Shown piece after piece: positions 43,607 through 52,001 of a stretch of 64,000 nucleotides of DNA (positions within the stretch are counted from its first letter, which is position 1; each line of letters starts with the position of its first letter). A model generated the notes under the pieces. It was not told the origin of the DNA. It did not search any database and saw nothing but the letters and a program-made list of their open reading frames with translations. Source of the DNA: JAWOLE01 sp963815655. GTDB lineage: Bacteria; Acidobacteriota; Thermoanaerobaculia; UBA5066; Gp7-AA6. Location: assembly GCA_963815655.1 (NCBI GenBank), contig CAWFHK010000001.1, positions 496,001 through 560,000 on the forward strand, given 5' to 3'. Both the position numbers and the translations under genes were made by a program.

Positions 43607-43678
43607 ACTCCTCGGGGGCCTGGCCGAGGATGTCGTTCAACGTCCAGCCCGAGACCTTGGAAGAGGAAGCGCCGTCGG

Positions 43679-44308
43679 TCACGGCGTGGGAGGCAATCGC
43701 CCGACGCCGATGAAATCGCCCGCGGCCTGTGTGAGAGCCGCCAGCCTGGACCGCTCGAAGTTGTTCCCGACCACGATGCCGAGCCGCTCCAACTCGGACA
43801 GGAAGGATTGCGGATGCGGCGGTCTCATCCGGGCGAACCCTTCCATGACCAGCGGGTACGCCAAACGGAGCAGCGGACTCGTGACCAGCTCGAAGAAGAA
43901 GCGGCCGCCGGGCTTGAGCACCCGGCGCACCTCGGACAGCGCCGCCGCCCATTCCGGAACCAGATGGATGGCGCCGAAGTCAAAGACGCCGTCGAAAGTC
44001 GCATCTCCCGCGTCGATCGCCGTCACGTCGCCGATCCCAAGCTGCACTTGCCCGCCGGGCCGATTCGCGAGGCGCCTCCGAGCGCTCTCCACCATTCTCG
44101 GATCGACGTCGAACGCGCAGACCTCCGCCGCCCCGAATCGGTCCAGGATGATCTCGACGCCCCGTCCTCCTCCACACCCCACTTCCAAAACCCGGCCACC
44201 CGGCACCCGGCCTCCGAGACGCTCCAGGACCGGCGCGACGAATCGCCGCTGCATCACGCCCCGCAGCGAGCCGTTCATCGCCGCCCGCCCCACCCGGTTC
44301 AACTTCAC
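43679..44308 (-). CDS. class I SAM-dependent methyltransferase
   Basis: A 209-residue methyltransferase with motif I VLEVGCGGGRGVEII, acidic residue in AFDVDPRMVESARRRL, and VRRVLKPGGRFFFE (post-motif III). GTG at 44308 was chosen because VKLNRVGRAAMNGSLRG is conserved at the start of the family; ATG at 44278 is possible. Substrate unknown; UbiE-like small-molecule or lipid methylation is plausible. Confidence 0.82.
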   Translation of the reverse strand: MKLNRVGRAAMNGSLRGVMQRRFVAPVLERLGGRVPGGRVLEVGCGGGRGVEIILDRFGAAEVCAFDVDPRMVESARRRLANRPGGQVQLGIGDVTAIDAGDATFDGVFDFGAIHLVPEWAAALSEVRRVLKPGGRFFFELVTSPLLRLAYPLVMEGFARMRPPHPQSFLSELERLGIVVGNNFERSRLAALTQAAGDFIGVGRLPPTP

Positions 44309-44364
44309 GGATGGACGATCGCCCGCAGCCGGACTCCGTTCGCCGCTTGCACCGCAGCAGCATC

Positions 44365-44631
44365 CTACCGAATGGTCCCGAGGATCGTGAGGAGGAGGAC
44401 CAGCAGCCCGACGGCGCCGAGCGCCACGGCGCAGCCCGCGCCCGACTTGCCGCCCTTCCCGAGGCTCTCGCGGAAGTAGAGCCCGCCGCGGCCGCCGGAG
44501 ACGTAGCCGCGCCCGCGCGCGTCCTGCCCGACCCGAAGCCCCCGCACGCCGATCGAGGCCCCGATGCCGCTCTTGGCCAGGTTGAACCGGACCGGCCCGA
44601 GCCGAACCGACTTGCGGATGAAGAATCCCAT
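44365..44631 (-). CDS. DUF4236 membrane protein (chromosomal copy)
   Basis: An 88-residue protein starting MGFFIRKSVRLGPVRFNLAK, with SGIGASIGVRGLRVGQ, and a C-terminal membrane helix (AVALGAVGLLVLLLTILG). Function unknown. Close paralogue of the element gene at 18930-19199, which suggests gene exchange between chromosome and element. Confidence 0.78.
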   Translation of the reverse strand: MGFFIRKSVRLGPVRFNLAKSGIGASIGVRGLRVGQDARGRGYVSGGRGGLYFRESLGKGGKSGAGCAVALGAVGLLVLLLTILGTIR

Positions 44632-44839
44632 GACGTCCTGGCGGAAGAGTATCTCGTCCCGTGTCGCGGGAGGTGAGACGCGGGCAATCGCCACGGGCTC
44701 TTGATTTGTCTGAAGGGTATGCGCCCGACGGCAGGACGGCGGACGAACGTCGCGTCCTTTCGGCCGAGTCGATTCCGCCGCGTTCCAATGCCTTCCATCC
44801 AGATTCCGATCGGCAACCCTGACCTGGCCGGGCGCGCAA

Positions 44840-44866
44840 TACCACAATACAAGACTGACCCCGTCC
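44840..44866. repeat. short interspersed motif, copy 1
   Basis: AATACCACAATACAAGACTG and following bases recur at 50369-50393 with few changes. Such motifs are sometimes left at insertion points, but no insertion sequence is seen here. Confidence 0.35.
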
Positions 44867-44887
44867 AATCCCCCCCGCAAGGCGGGA

Positions 44888-46437
44888 CTACTTCCCGGCG
44901 GCGACGAGCTTCTGGAACCTGGGGTTCTTGCGCAACGGGTCGAAGTTGGGATCTATCTTGAGCCAGCCGGGCGAGAGAAAGTAGGGCATCTTCAGGAGCG
45001 GCTCGAGCCGGTCGAGCGCCTTCTCCGGTTCGCCGACGAGCATGTAGATCCGCACGAGCTGATGCTGGATGTAGAGGCCACCTCGGGCATCCTTCGACAC
45101 CGGAAGGAGCGCGAGGCCGCGCTCGCCCTCCTGGATCGCCGCCTCCTTCCGCCCGAGGTACGCCAGCGAGAGGCCGAGGAAGACGTGGCGCTGCGCATCA
45201 TTGGGCGCCGCCCGACGCTGCTCCTCGAGAGCCTTCCTGGCTTCCTCGGCATGGGTGCGAACTTTGGCGGCGTCGCCCTTCAAGGCGTAGGCCTGAGTGA
45301 GGCAAAGGCCCCAGGTGCCCCGGTCGTCGTCGAACGCGCTCGGAGTCAGCCGGAGCAGAATCTCTCGCTGCTCTTGGTCGAGGACCCAGACAAGATCGTT
45401 GAAGGCCGCAACGTAGGCCACGAGCGCGGTGGGCTCGACTTCCTTGGGCGCGGCCTTGAGCATGGCCCGGGCACCGGCGAGGTCTCCTTCGCCGAGGTAG
45501 ATCATGGCCTTGTTCTCGATCAGGAATAGGTTGGCCGGCGCGAGGGCGAGACCATGGTCCATAGCTTCCCGCGCCCCGGGATAGCGCCGCAGAAAAAGAA
45601 ACGTTTCGCCGAGGCGCCGCATGGTCTCGACCGACCGCGGATCGAGGCGCTCCGACTGTTTGAGGTGTTCCAGCGCCGCATCCCAGCGTCCGAGGCCAAG
45701 CTCAGCAAGGGCCGTCGCACTGACAATCGACGCATCGCCGGGCGCAATGCGCAGCCCCTTCTGGCACTGCTGCAGGGCGCGGTCGGAGTCCCGACCAACC
45801 ACCCGCTGGTAGAGACCGAGTGCCAGGTAACCTTCCGGGCGGTTCGGTGCGAGTGCGACGGCCTTCTCCCCCGCCTGCCGCGCCCGGTCCGCGAGCGGGG
45901 GCGTGGGGATGCTGTTGCCATAAAGAAGCGAATTGGCGCTCGAGACTTTCGCCCATGCCTGAGCAAAGCCGGGATCGAGCGCCACGGCCTGCTCGTAAAA
46001 GCCGAGCGCCTTGCGCAGGCTGGGGGGGTCGGCTGCAGCCAGGCCGTTCGCCGCTTCCTCGCCCTTCAAGAAGGCGTCGTAGGCGGCGAGGTTCTGCGTG
46101 GGCTGCTCATAGAGCCGCTTCCCTTGGCCCGCCCCGAGCGCGCCACCCAACGCCTGCGCCACTTTCGTCGCGATCTCCGACTGCACCTGGAACACGTCCG
46201 TTAGCGCCGCGTCGAACGGCTGCTGCCACTTCGAGGCAGGCGCTCCGGACTCCCGGATCTCGACCAGCTCGGGCGTCACGTGCACGCGGCTCGCGCCCGC
46301 CCCCTTCTGCCAGCGCACGGTCGCCGCCAGCAGGTACTTCACGTCCAGCTCCTGGGCGATCTGCTTCGGTGTCTTGGTCGTCTTCTTGTAGGATGTCGAG
46401 CTGCCCCGCGCGATCACCTGGAGATTCGGAAGTGATG
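44888..46437 (-). CDS. TPR sensor half of a Ser/Thr kinase, separated by a frameshift
   Basis: About 510 residues. It starts with the segment LTSLPNLQVIARGSSTSYKK and KQIAQELDVKYLLAATVRW, a domain that in intact proteins follows the kinase membrane helix, then holds at least six TPR repeats (AAYDAFLKGEEAANGLAAAD; DAALEHLKQSERLDPRSVET; LDRLEPLLKMPYFLSP). It continues the kinase gene upstream in another frame. Alone it lacks a good start; GTG at 46417 is the first candidate. Confidence 0.8.
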
Positions 46438-47532
46438 TCAGCTTTCTCTGACTTCGTCCGCCATTCCGTCGGCGAAGTAGTCGTCCTCGGGACCCCCCAG
46501 GTTCTCAAACGGCAACACCGCCACCCGCTTGACGCCGCCGGCCTCACCCACACCCCGGTGCGGCCGCCGCAGAAGAAGGACACCCGCGACGGCGAGAACG
46601 ACGATAGCGGCAAAGGCGATGAGAACCTTTCTCTTGCCGGACGGCGGCGCAGTGAACTGCACCCCGCTTGTCGTCGTCGGACCCGACGCCTCGGAGAGCG
46701 CAAAGGCGATGTCGTGGGCGGAGTGAAATCGCCGATCTCGGTCCTTCTCTAGGCAATGCTTGACGATGTGGTCAAGGGCCGGCGATGTGTTCCGCCCCGA
46801 CTGCGTCAGCTCGGGTGGTTCCTCCTTCAGGATCGCCGCGATCGTGTCGCTCGCCGTGTCCTTCTTGAATGCCTTCTTGCCCGAGAGCAACTCGTACAGG
46901 ATCGCCCCGAAGGAGAAAAGATCCGAGCGGTGATCGACCGGCAGGCCCCGAAGCTGCTCCGGCGACATGTAGCCCATCGTCCCCATCACCGTCCCGGGTT
47001 CCGTGTGGCCCGAGCCCGTCGGCGCGCTGGTCTCCTTCCCGGGGGCGGCGGCCTCGACCTTCTTCGCCAGCCCGAAGTCGAGGATCTTGAGGTGCCCGTC
47101 TTTCGTGACGAAGAGGTTTTCGGGCTTCAAGTCGCGGTGAACGACCCCTCGCTCGTGAGCGGCGGAAAGGCCTTTGGCGATCTGGATGGCGTAGTCCACA
47201 GCCTGCTTCTGAGGGATGCGACCCGCATCGAGCTTCCCGCGTAGCGTCTCGCCCTCCAGAAGCTCCATGACGGCGTAGGCGATGCCGTCCTGGGTTCCGA
47301 AGTCGAAGATCGAAAGGATATTGGGGTGGGAAAGCGCCGCGACCGCCTTCGCCTCGCGCTCGAATCGGGCGAGCGTTTCAGGATCTGCGGCGACGGACTC
47401 GGGCAGGACCTTGATCGCGACGTCCCGGTCCAGCTTCTTATCCCGCGCCCGGTACACTTCTCCCATCCCGCCAGCGCCGATCGCGGAGACGATCTCGTAG
47501 GGGCCGAGGTGTGTCCCGGACGTGAGGGCCAT
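46438..47532 (-). CDS. Ser/Thr protein kinase domain plus membrane helix (frameshifted gene)
   Basis: A 364-residue half. Catalytic motifs are complete: GAGGMGEVYRARD (P-loop), VAIKVLPE (Lys), HRDLKPENLFV (catalytic loop) and DFGLAKK (Mg). A membrane helix follows near residue 300 (VLIAFAAIVVLAVAGVLLL). It ends VRES-stop, but one missing A in a run of A (near 46445) would join it to the TPR half at 44888-46437, making a protein of about 880 residues. TAGACT lies 12 nt before the ATG. Confidence 0.88.
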   Translation of the reverse strand: MALTSGTHLGPYEIVSAIGAGGMGEVYRARDKKLDRDVAIKVLPESVAADPETLARFEREAKAVAALSHPNILSIFDFGTQDGIAYAVMELLEGETLRGKLDAGRIPQKQAVDYAIQIAKGLSAAHERGVVHRDLKPENLFVTKDGHLKILDFGLAKKVEAAAPGKETSAPTGSGHTEPGTVMGTMGYMSPEQLRGLPVDHRSDLFSFGAILYELLSGKKAFKKDTASDTIAAILKEEPPELTQSGRNTSPALDHIVKHCLEKDRDRRFHSAHDIAFALSEASGPTTTSGVQFTAPPSGKRKVLIAFAAIVVLAVAGVLLLRRPHRGVGEAGGVKRVAVLPFENLGGPEDDYFADGMADEVRES

Positions 47533-47591
47533 CCGAATCGCGGAAGTCTACGCCTCCCGCCGACCGTAGTCGGGTCGAGGGTTCAAGGCAT

Positions 47592-47766
47592 GGGTGCGAA
47601 AATGTGTCCGAATGCGGAGCCAATAAAACGGCAAAGAACAGCAAAGAGGCTCGGAAGGCCGGACGAGCGAAATCTGCGAAAAACCTAGGAAAACGCGAGG
47701 GTTAGGCACTAGTCGATTGGAATTCGCGAGGGTTTTATTGGTCGGGACGCCGGGATTCGAACCCCC
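47592..47766 (+). repeat. direct repeat A: tRNA-Pro 3' end plus flank
   Basis: Matches 51514-51685 at roughly nine in ten positions by eye. It includes the last 27 or so nucleotides of tRNA-Pro (about 47740-47766, minus strand) and about 145 bp next to it. Together the two copies bound a 3.8 kb island and look like attachment sites. Confidence 0.85.
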
Positions 47767-47936
47767 CGGAAACCCGCATTTTCCCTGGGAAATCCACCAC
47801 GTGTCCGAAAACGTGTCCGATGGGTGCGGAGACTCGCGGTGCACGACCCCGGGCTCCTCGTTCGGACCCTGGTCACTGCGACGAGGCGCCCCGCGAGGTC
47901 TGAGAATGACGTCAGGGGTTTCCTAATCGCCGGTAT

Positions 47937-48368
47937 TCAAGCTGACGCCGTCGTCGTCCATGGATCAATGACCGGGACCTTCAGGTCTGAGAAGTGCCGC
48001 ACGTTTCGCGTGGCCAGCGTGGCATGCCGCGAGACGGCAATGCCGGCGATCTGAGTATCGCGCATATCGGTGGGGCGTCCCGCCCGCCGTCTTTCGGCCG
48101 CGAGCACCGCCGCGGAGTTAGCGGCGCCGAGATCGAAATCCAGCACGCGGTTCTCCAGGTCTTCCTCGAGCAATCGCGAAAACGCTGTCTCGAGAGCGCG
48201 GCGGCGGCGGCCTGCAGGGAGCAGGGCCAGACCGAGGCGAGCCTCGAAGACGGTGATGCTCGTGATCCAGATCGAGTCGGCAGGCTGCCGGTCAAGCCAT
48301 GCCACGACCGGTGGGTCCGGCTCTGCTCGCATCAACGCGGACAGCACGTTCGTATCGAGGATGATCAA
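47937..48368 (-). CDS. VapC/FitB-type PIN domain toxin
   Basis: A 143-residue PIN domain ribonuclease: IILDTNVLSALMRAEPDP (first Asp), ITVFEARLGLALLP (Glu), RRAGRPTDMRDTQIAGIAV (Asp pair) and TRNVRHFSDLKVPVIDPW. The last string is typical of FitB-like toxins. The start overlaps the antitoxin's last codons by 4 nt. Confidence 0.88.
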   Translation of the reverse strand: MIILDTNVLSALMRAEPDPPVVAWLDRQPADSIWITSITVFEARLGLALLPAGRRRRALETAFSRLLEEDLENRVLDFDLGAANSAAVLAAERRRAGRPTDMRDTQIAGIAVSRHATLATRNVRHFSDLKVPVIDPWTTTASA

Positions 48369-48613
48369 GGATCGAACTCTGCAGAGCGCGCGGGGAGGCC
48401 GCGCAATTCCGGGAGATCCGTCGTCAAGCCTGTGGTCCGGAAACGAGCCGCCATGCGTGACCCAAGCCTGCGTACAGCTCGCCTCTCATCCTTTGCCGCA
48501 TCGCGCAAAATGTGACGGACCTCATCCTCCATGCTCCGACCATGGCGCTTGGCGCGCCGTTTGAGTCCTTCCTTCACGTCGTCTTCCAAGTGCCGAACCA
48601 CAACTTGCGCCAT
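48365..48613 (-). CDS. FitA/VapB-type antitoxin
   Basis: An 82-residue ribbon-helix-helix protein (MAQVVVRHLEDDVKEGLKRR, HGRSMEDEVRHILRDAAKD) with a C-terminal arm that neutralises the PIN toxin. ATG at 48613. A palindrome 16 nt upstream (48629-48644) is likely the autoregulatory operator. Confidence 0.88.
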   Translation of the reverse strand: MAQVVVRHLEDDVKEGLKRRAKRHGRSMEDEVRHILRDAAKDERRAVRRLGSRMAARFRTTGLTTDLPELRGLPARSAEFDP

Positions 48614-48628
48614 TGGACCCTCGCTCGA

Positions 48629-48644
48629 TGATATCACGATATCA
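48629..48644. promoter_or_regulatory. operator palindrome of the FitAB/VapBC operon
   Basis: TGATATC-AC-GATATCA has perfect 7 bp arms and lies just upstream of the antitoxin start. This is the kind of site bound by RHH antitoxin complexes. Confidence 0.65.
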
Positions 48645-49092
48645 CAAGGCTTCCCATCCTTGTCATCTCGCCGTCCAGCCTGACCGACCCGGGTTTCCCC
48701 CCTTAACCGGAAAGACGCGGCGGGCTTCAACCATCATCTTGTCCGTGCTCGCGGCGCGCGAAGTGTCCCAGAGGGCGGAATCCAAGCGAAGCGGGCGTAG
48801 CGACGGTAGTGGGCGTAGCGACGGAGTATCCCTCACCCCGCCCCTCTCCCGCCGGGAGAGGGGGAAGATCTGGGCGCGAAGCGCAAAGGCTCTGGTTCGC
48901 GGCGCGCGAAGTCTCCCAGAGGGGAGGAGGCGCGCGCCGCGGGAGCGAAGCCCCGGAGCTGATGAGCCGAAGGGCGGAATCCAACTCTACGCTCCCGCCG
49001 CCGCGGGCGGGCCTGCGCAAGGGGATTCCATGAGCCGAATGTGAGAATGCCCGACTCCTGGCTCCGGGCTGGAGCGGGCAGATCCGCGCGAC
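48645..49092. repeat. intergenic stretch of short repeats, no supported gene
   Basis: It contains GCGGCGCGCGAAGTGTCCCA at 48751-48770 and a near copy at 48899, GGGCGTAGCGACGG repeats near 48792-48825, and a perfect hairpin CCCCTCTCCC-GCC-GGGAGAGGGG at 48841-48863. Reading frames here show no family motif. This looks like a pile of GC-rich repeats, possibly from earlier insertions. Confidence 0.6.
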
Positions 49093-49587
49093 TTACTTCT
49101 TCGCCGGGGCGGAAGGCGCGTTTGGCGGGGGGAGATAGGCCGCTGCCCGAGTTGCCATCGCCCACCAGTGCCCCGCTTTTTTCTCGAAGACGATGGCGAC
49201 GTGGTGCTTGAAGGGGGCCTCCGGACTGCCGTTGGCGTCGAGAATCCCCGTGACTTCGCCGTCGTAGTCCGCGACGGCGATCGCCGGGGACAGGAACCGC
49301 ACCTTGTAGCTGCCGATGGAGTACGCCGAGCTCTTCATGAATGTCGTCTGCTCGTCGGTGAAGAGCTTCTCGATGTCGGCCCGCCCGCTGGCCCAGCGCC
49401 CGAAGGGATTGATCAGGTCGCCGTCCGGCGCCCAAACGGCTGCCATGGCCTTCGGGTCGTGCTTGTTCCACGCCGCCACGAACGCGTCGGTTGCCGCCCG
49501 GACCTCCTTCTCACGCGCGTCCTGTGCGATGGCCGTCCCGATTCCCGCCAGAGCGCAAACCGTCACCGCAATGCAAAGTCGTCTCAT
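49093..49587 (-). CDS. secreted SnoaL/DUF4440-like protein
   Basis: A 164-residue protein with signal peptide (LCIAVTVCALAGIGTAIAQ) and a cystatin-like fold: VRAATDAFVAAWNKHDPKAM, VWAPDGDLINPFGRWASGRA, HHVAIVFEKKAGHWWAMATR. The family includes SgcJ/EcaC-type small-molecule-binding proteins. Catalytic role unknown. It sits inside the tRNA-Pro island. Confidence 0.8.
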   Translation of the reverse strand: MRRLCIAVTVCALAGIGTAIAQDAREKEVRAATDAFVAAWNKHDPKAMAAVWAPDGDLINPFGRWASGRADIEKLFTDEQTTFMKSSAYSIGSYKVRFLSPAIAVADYDGEVTGILDANGSPEAPFKHHVAIVFEKKAGHWWAMATRAAAYLPPPNAPSAPAKK

Positions 49588-49707
49588 GTTGCTCTCCTCT
49601 CTCCGCGATTCTATTCCCCTCAGGAAGCGGCCCCCGCCGAGCCGGTCGCCCGCGTCCTAAGTCCAGGATCAGCTCTCCGGCGCCGACGTGGGCATGCGGG
49701 AAGGAGG

Positions 49708-49713
49708 TAGAAT
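49708..49713 (+). promoter_or_regulatory. -10 box, leaderless start of HicB
   Basis: TAGAAT is followed by 7 nt and the ATG at 49721. AAGGAGG lies within and before the box and would be cut off if transcription begins at the ATG. Confidence 0.45.
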
Positions 49714-49720
49714 CGCGCGA

Positions 49721-49948
49721 ATGGCGGGTGAGGCCGGGCTGGCTGCCTACAAGATTGTCCTGTACGCCCAGGAGGGCGGCGGGTGGGTCGCGGAAATCCC
49801 CGCGATCGGAGGATGCTACGCGCTCATGGATACCCGCGACGAGGCGCTCCAGGAACTCGAGAGGGTCTTCCGGATGATCCAGGAGGAGTACGCCGAGAGC
49901 GGGAAACCGCTGCCGGTGGATCGGACCGAACTCCTGGTGCATGCCTAG
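49721..49948 (+). CDS. hicB: HicB antitoxin
   Basis: A 75-residue HicB-type protein: YKIVLYAQEGGGWVAEIPAI, GCYALMDTRDEALQELERVF and EEYAESGKPLPVDRTELLVH. ATG at 49721 is preferred to an upstream ATG because of the TAGAAT box. Overlaps HicA by 8 nt. Confidence 0.85.
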   Translation: MAGEAGLAAYKIVLYAQEGGGWVAEIPAIGGCYALMDTRDEALQELERVFRMIQEEYAESGKPLPVDRTELLVHA

Positions 49949-50156
49949 CGCGACCGCGCGCCAGTTCCAGGCCGTCGCGGCCCGCCTCGGATTCCGGAAG
50001 ACTCGAACCACGGGAAGCCACGAACGGTGGAACCATGCCGCCGGTCGCGCCGTCACGATCCCGATCCACGGAGGCCGGGAAATCGGGCCACCGCTTTTCC
50101 ACAAGATCCTCCGGCAACTCGGGATCACTCTCGATGAATTCGACAAGCTGAAGTAG
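49941..50156 (+). CDS. hicA: HicA mRNA interferase toxin
   Basis: A 71-residue HicA: RQFQAVAARLGFRKTRTTGS, then HERWNHAAGRAVTIPIHGGR. The catalytic histidine is in TGSHERW. Antitoxin-first order, opposite to the HicAB locus at 33 kb. Confidence 0.85.
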   Translation: MPSATARQFQAVAARLGFRKTRTTGSHERWNHAAGRAVTIPIHGGREIGPPLFHKILRQLGITLDEFDKLK

Positions 50157-50368
50157 ATCAGCCTCTCTTGGCGTCTCTCCGACAACTCGGATCTGTGCCC
50201 GGTTGCCAGCAGGATAGGAAGACGTTGTCCGAGGATTCTGAAAGGCGCATCAGGCGATGCTCTTGGCGGTTCCCCGGCGACAAATGAAAGTGTCCCGGTC
50301 CGGGAACTCTCGATCGTGCAGGGGACAGCGCACTTTGCACGCTGACTGTGGAGTCGCGCTCTCGTAAT

Positions 50369-50393
50369 ACCACAATCCACGACTGACCCTCAT
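50369..50393. repeat. short interspersed motif, copy 2
   Basis: AATACCACAATCCACGACTG and flanking CCC match 44840-44866. It lies in the 290 bp gap between HicA and the PepSY gene, which holds nothing else I can support. Confidence 0.35.
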
Positions 50394-50447
50394 CAGCCCC
50401 CATCGCATCGACTCATTCCAAAACACACGCGCATGTGCATTTGTCGA

Positions 50448-50834
50448 TTAGTTTTTCGGCGGGTTGGCCTTCTCCCTCGCTTTCTCATCAGCCTCCGCCT
50501 TCGGGCTCTCGTGCACGCTCGAGAGAACCTTGCCGTTGCCGGCGTCGATCTGAACTTCCTGGACCCCGGTCTTTCCCGTGACCTCGATGTCGAAGGAGTA
50601 GATCAGACAACCGTGCTCGGCCTCAAGCTCAGCCTCTTTCACGGTTGCTTTCGACGGGTCTTTGAAGGACGCCAGAGCTGCCTTTTGCGCGTCAGCCTGA
50701 GTGATCTTCGCCATCGGGGCGAGTTCTTCCTTGGTGGCTCCCTTCTTCGGGTGAATGGTGCAGGGCGCCGTGGTGGCAAGTGCCGTTGCAGCGCCTACCA
50801 GGAGCAGTGTCGCCGCGAGACCAGTGTTCATCAT
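50448..50834 (-). CDS. secreted PepSY-domain protein
   Basis: A 128-residue protein with a signal peptide (ATLLLVGAATALATT) and one PepSY domain: ITQADAQKAALASFKDPSKA, EAELEAEHGCLIYSFDIEVT, VQEVQIDAGNGKVLSSVHES. PepSY proteins are thought to inhibit or regulate peptidases in the envelope. Located in the tRNA-Pro island. Confidence 0.82.
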   Translation of the reverse strand: MMNTGLAATLLLVGAATALATTAPCTIHPKKGATKEELAPMAKITQADAQKAALASFKDPSKATVKEAELEAEHGCLIYSFDIEVTGKTGVQEVQIDAGNGKVLSSVHESPKAEADEKAREKANPPKN

Positions 50835-50915
50835 CGACCCCTCCCTGGACCGGTAGCATAAGCCTTCGAGGGGCTGGCGACGGGACGAGGCCTCACCCGC
50901 GCGGATCAGCTCAAG

Positions 50916-51320
50916 TTATGGACCGACAACCTCTTCAACGATCGACTCACCTGCGTCGAAGGGCGCACGCGGGGCACCCTCGATGTGGTGCCGCTCGGCC
51001 AGGAACTCCGGTGCGTTGTAACTCGCGGCAACCGCTCCCTTCCTGTCCTCCCAACCCAGCACCTTGAGCGGGAGATCCAAACCCGCGAGCGGCGCCGCGA
51101 GCATTACCGCCGCGCCCACAGTCGGCTTCCCAAACATGACGAGTTTCGAATCGGGCATCTGCACACCAACTCGTTCGGCTGTTCCGCTGTGATCAATGAC
51201 CCTGAACAGCGTGAAGCCTCGATCCGCGATGACACGCGTCAGTCGGTCGACGGTCTGTGCGACGGACTTGCTGCTGTGCTTGGTGATGATCCCGGCCAAA
51301 GATTGCGGGTTGTCCAGCAT
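50916..51320 (-). CDS. DUF302 protein
   Basis: A 134-residue protein: ITKHSSKSVAQTVDRLTRVI, DRGFTLFRVIDHSGTAERVG, KLVMFGKPTVGAAVMLAAPL, GLDLPLKVLGWEDRKGAVAA. This is the DUF302 fold pattern. Function unknown; heavy-metal or redox roles are proposed for relatives. In the tRNA-Pro island. Confidence 0.85.
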   Translation of the reverse strand: MLDNPQSLAGIITKHSSKSVAQTVDRLTRVIADRGFTLFRVIDHSGTAERVGVQMPDSKLVMFGKPTVGAAVMLAAPLAGLDLPLKVLGWEDRKGAVAASYNAPEFLAERHHIEGAPRAPFDAGESIVEEVVGP

Positions 51321-51513
51321 CAGGACTCCTATTCTCTAGGCCTTCGTTTCGCGCGCATGATTCTTGCTCGGGGCCTCGCCACCTCGTGAGCGCGCCAGCG
51401 GATAGCCCGCACAAACGGGGCAGTTGACGTAACGAGAGCGTTTGATCCGCTATCCGGCCCCACGGCCGCAGCATCGTGGCACAAATGGCCGCGGCCGTGA
51501 CATCCAGGCCGAC

Positions 51514-51685
51514 GGGTGCGAAAATGTGTCCGAATGCGGAGCCAATAAAACAGCAAAAAACAGCAAAGAGGCTCGGAAGGCCGAACGAGCGAAATCTGCG
51601 AAAAACCCAGGAAAACGTGGGGTTAGGTTTCGGTCGATTGGAATTCGCGAGGTTTTTGTTGGTCGGGACGCCGGGATTCGAACCC
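51514..51685 (+). repeat. direct repeat B: tRNA-Pro 3' end plus flank
   Basis: Direct repeat of 47592-47766. The right part overlaps the 3' 26 nt of the intact tRNA-Pro. The rest of 51321-51513 shows nothing I can support. Confidence 0.85.
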
Positions 51686-51736
51686 GGGACCCCCTGAACC
51701 CCATTCAGGTACGCTACCAGACTGCGCCACGTCCCG
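51660..51736 (-). tRNA. tRNA-Pro(GGG)
   Basis: A 77-nt gene with encoded CCA. Acceptor CGGGACG/CGTCCCG, anticodon stem CCTGA/TCAGG around ATGGGGT (anticodon GGG), and T-stem CCCGG/CCGGG with TTCGAAT. It lies in the minus strand with its 3' end facing the island. Confidence 0.96.
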
Positions 51737-51868
51737 ACCGGAGGGCGCATTTGAGCAGGGCGGCGGCGGGAAGTCAAACGAGCGTCTGCCGGCTTGGGGA
51801 TGAGACGGGGGGAGATTCCTCGTCGCTGCGCTCGCGCCGTCGCCATAGCGGCTTTGGCGCGTCGGCGA

Positions 51869-51957
51869 CCTCGGAATGACAAGGAGGGGCGCTCCTCGGA
51901 ATGACAGACAGGGGCTCTCCTCGGAATGACAGGCAGGGGCGCTCCTCGGAATGACAC
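51869..51957. repeat. short tandem repeat, CTCGGAATGACA units
   Basis: Four copies of a 25-29 nt unit with core CTCGGAATGACA and a variable AGGNGGGGC part. A distant CTGAGAATGAC relative is at 47897-47910 and 51966-51978. It lies between tRNA-Pro and the PTPS gene. Confidence 0.6.
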
Positions 51958-51988
51958 GGCGTCGACCTGAGAATGACAACGGGGAGGC

Positions 51989-51994
51989 TAGAAT
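51989..51994 (+). promoter_or_regulatory. -10 box, leaderless start of PTPS gene
   Basis: TAGAAT is followed by 7 nt and GTG at 52002, the start used for the PTPS protein. Confidence 0.45.
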
Positions 51995-52001
51995 CCGGTT
52001 C

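Noticed and set aside
48727..49020. Short coding frames between the antitoxin and the SnoaL gene
   Set aside because: They cover hairpins and short repeats and have no recognisable protein sequence.
51869..51957. A CRISPR array
   Set aside because: Repeats of about 12-27 nt have almost no spacer and vary in length, and no cas genes are near.
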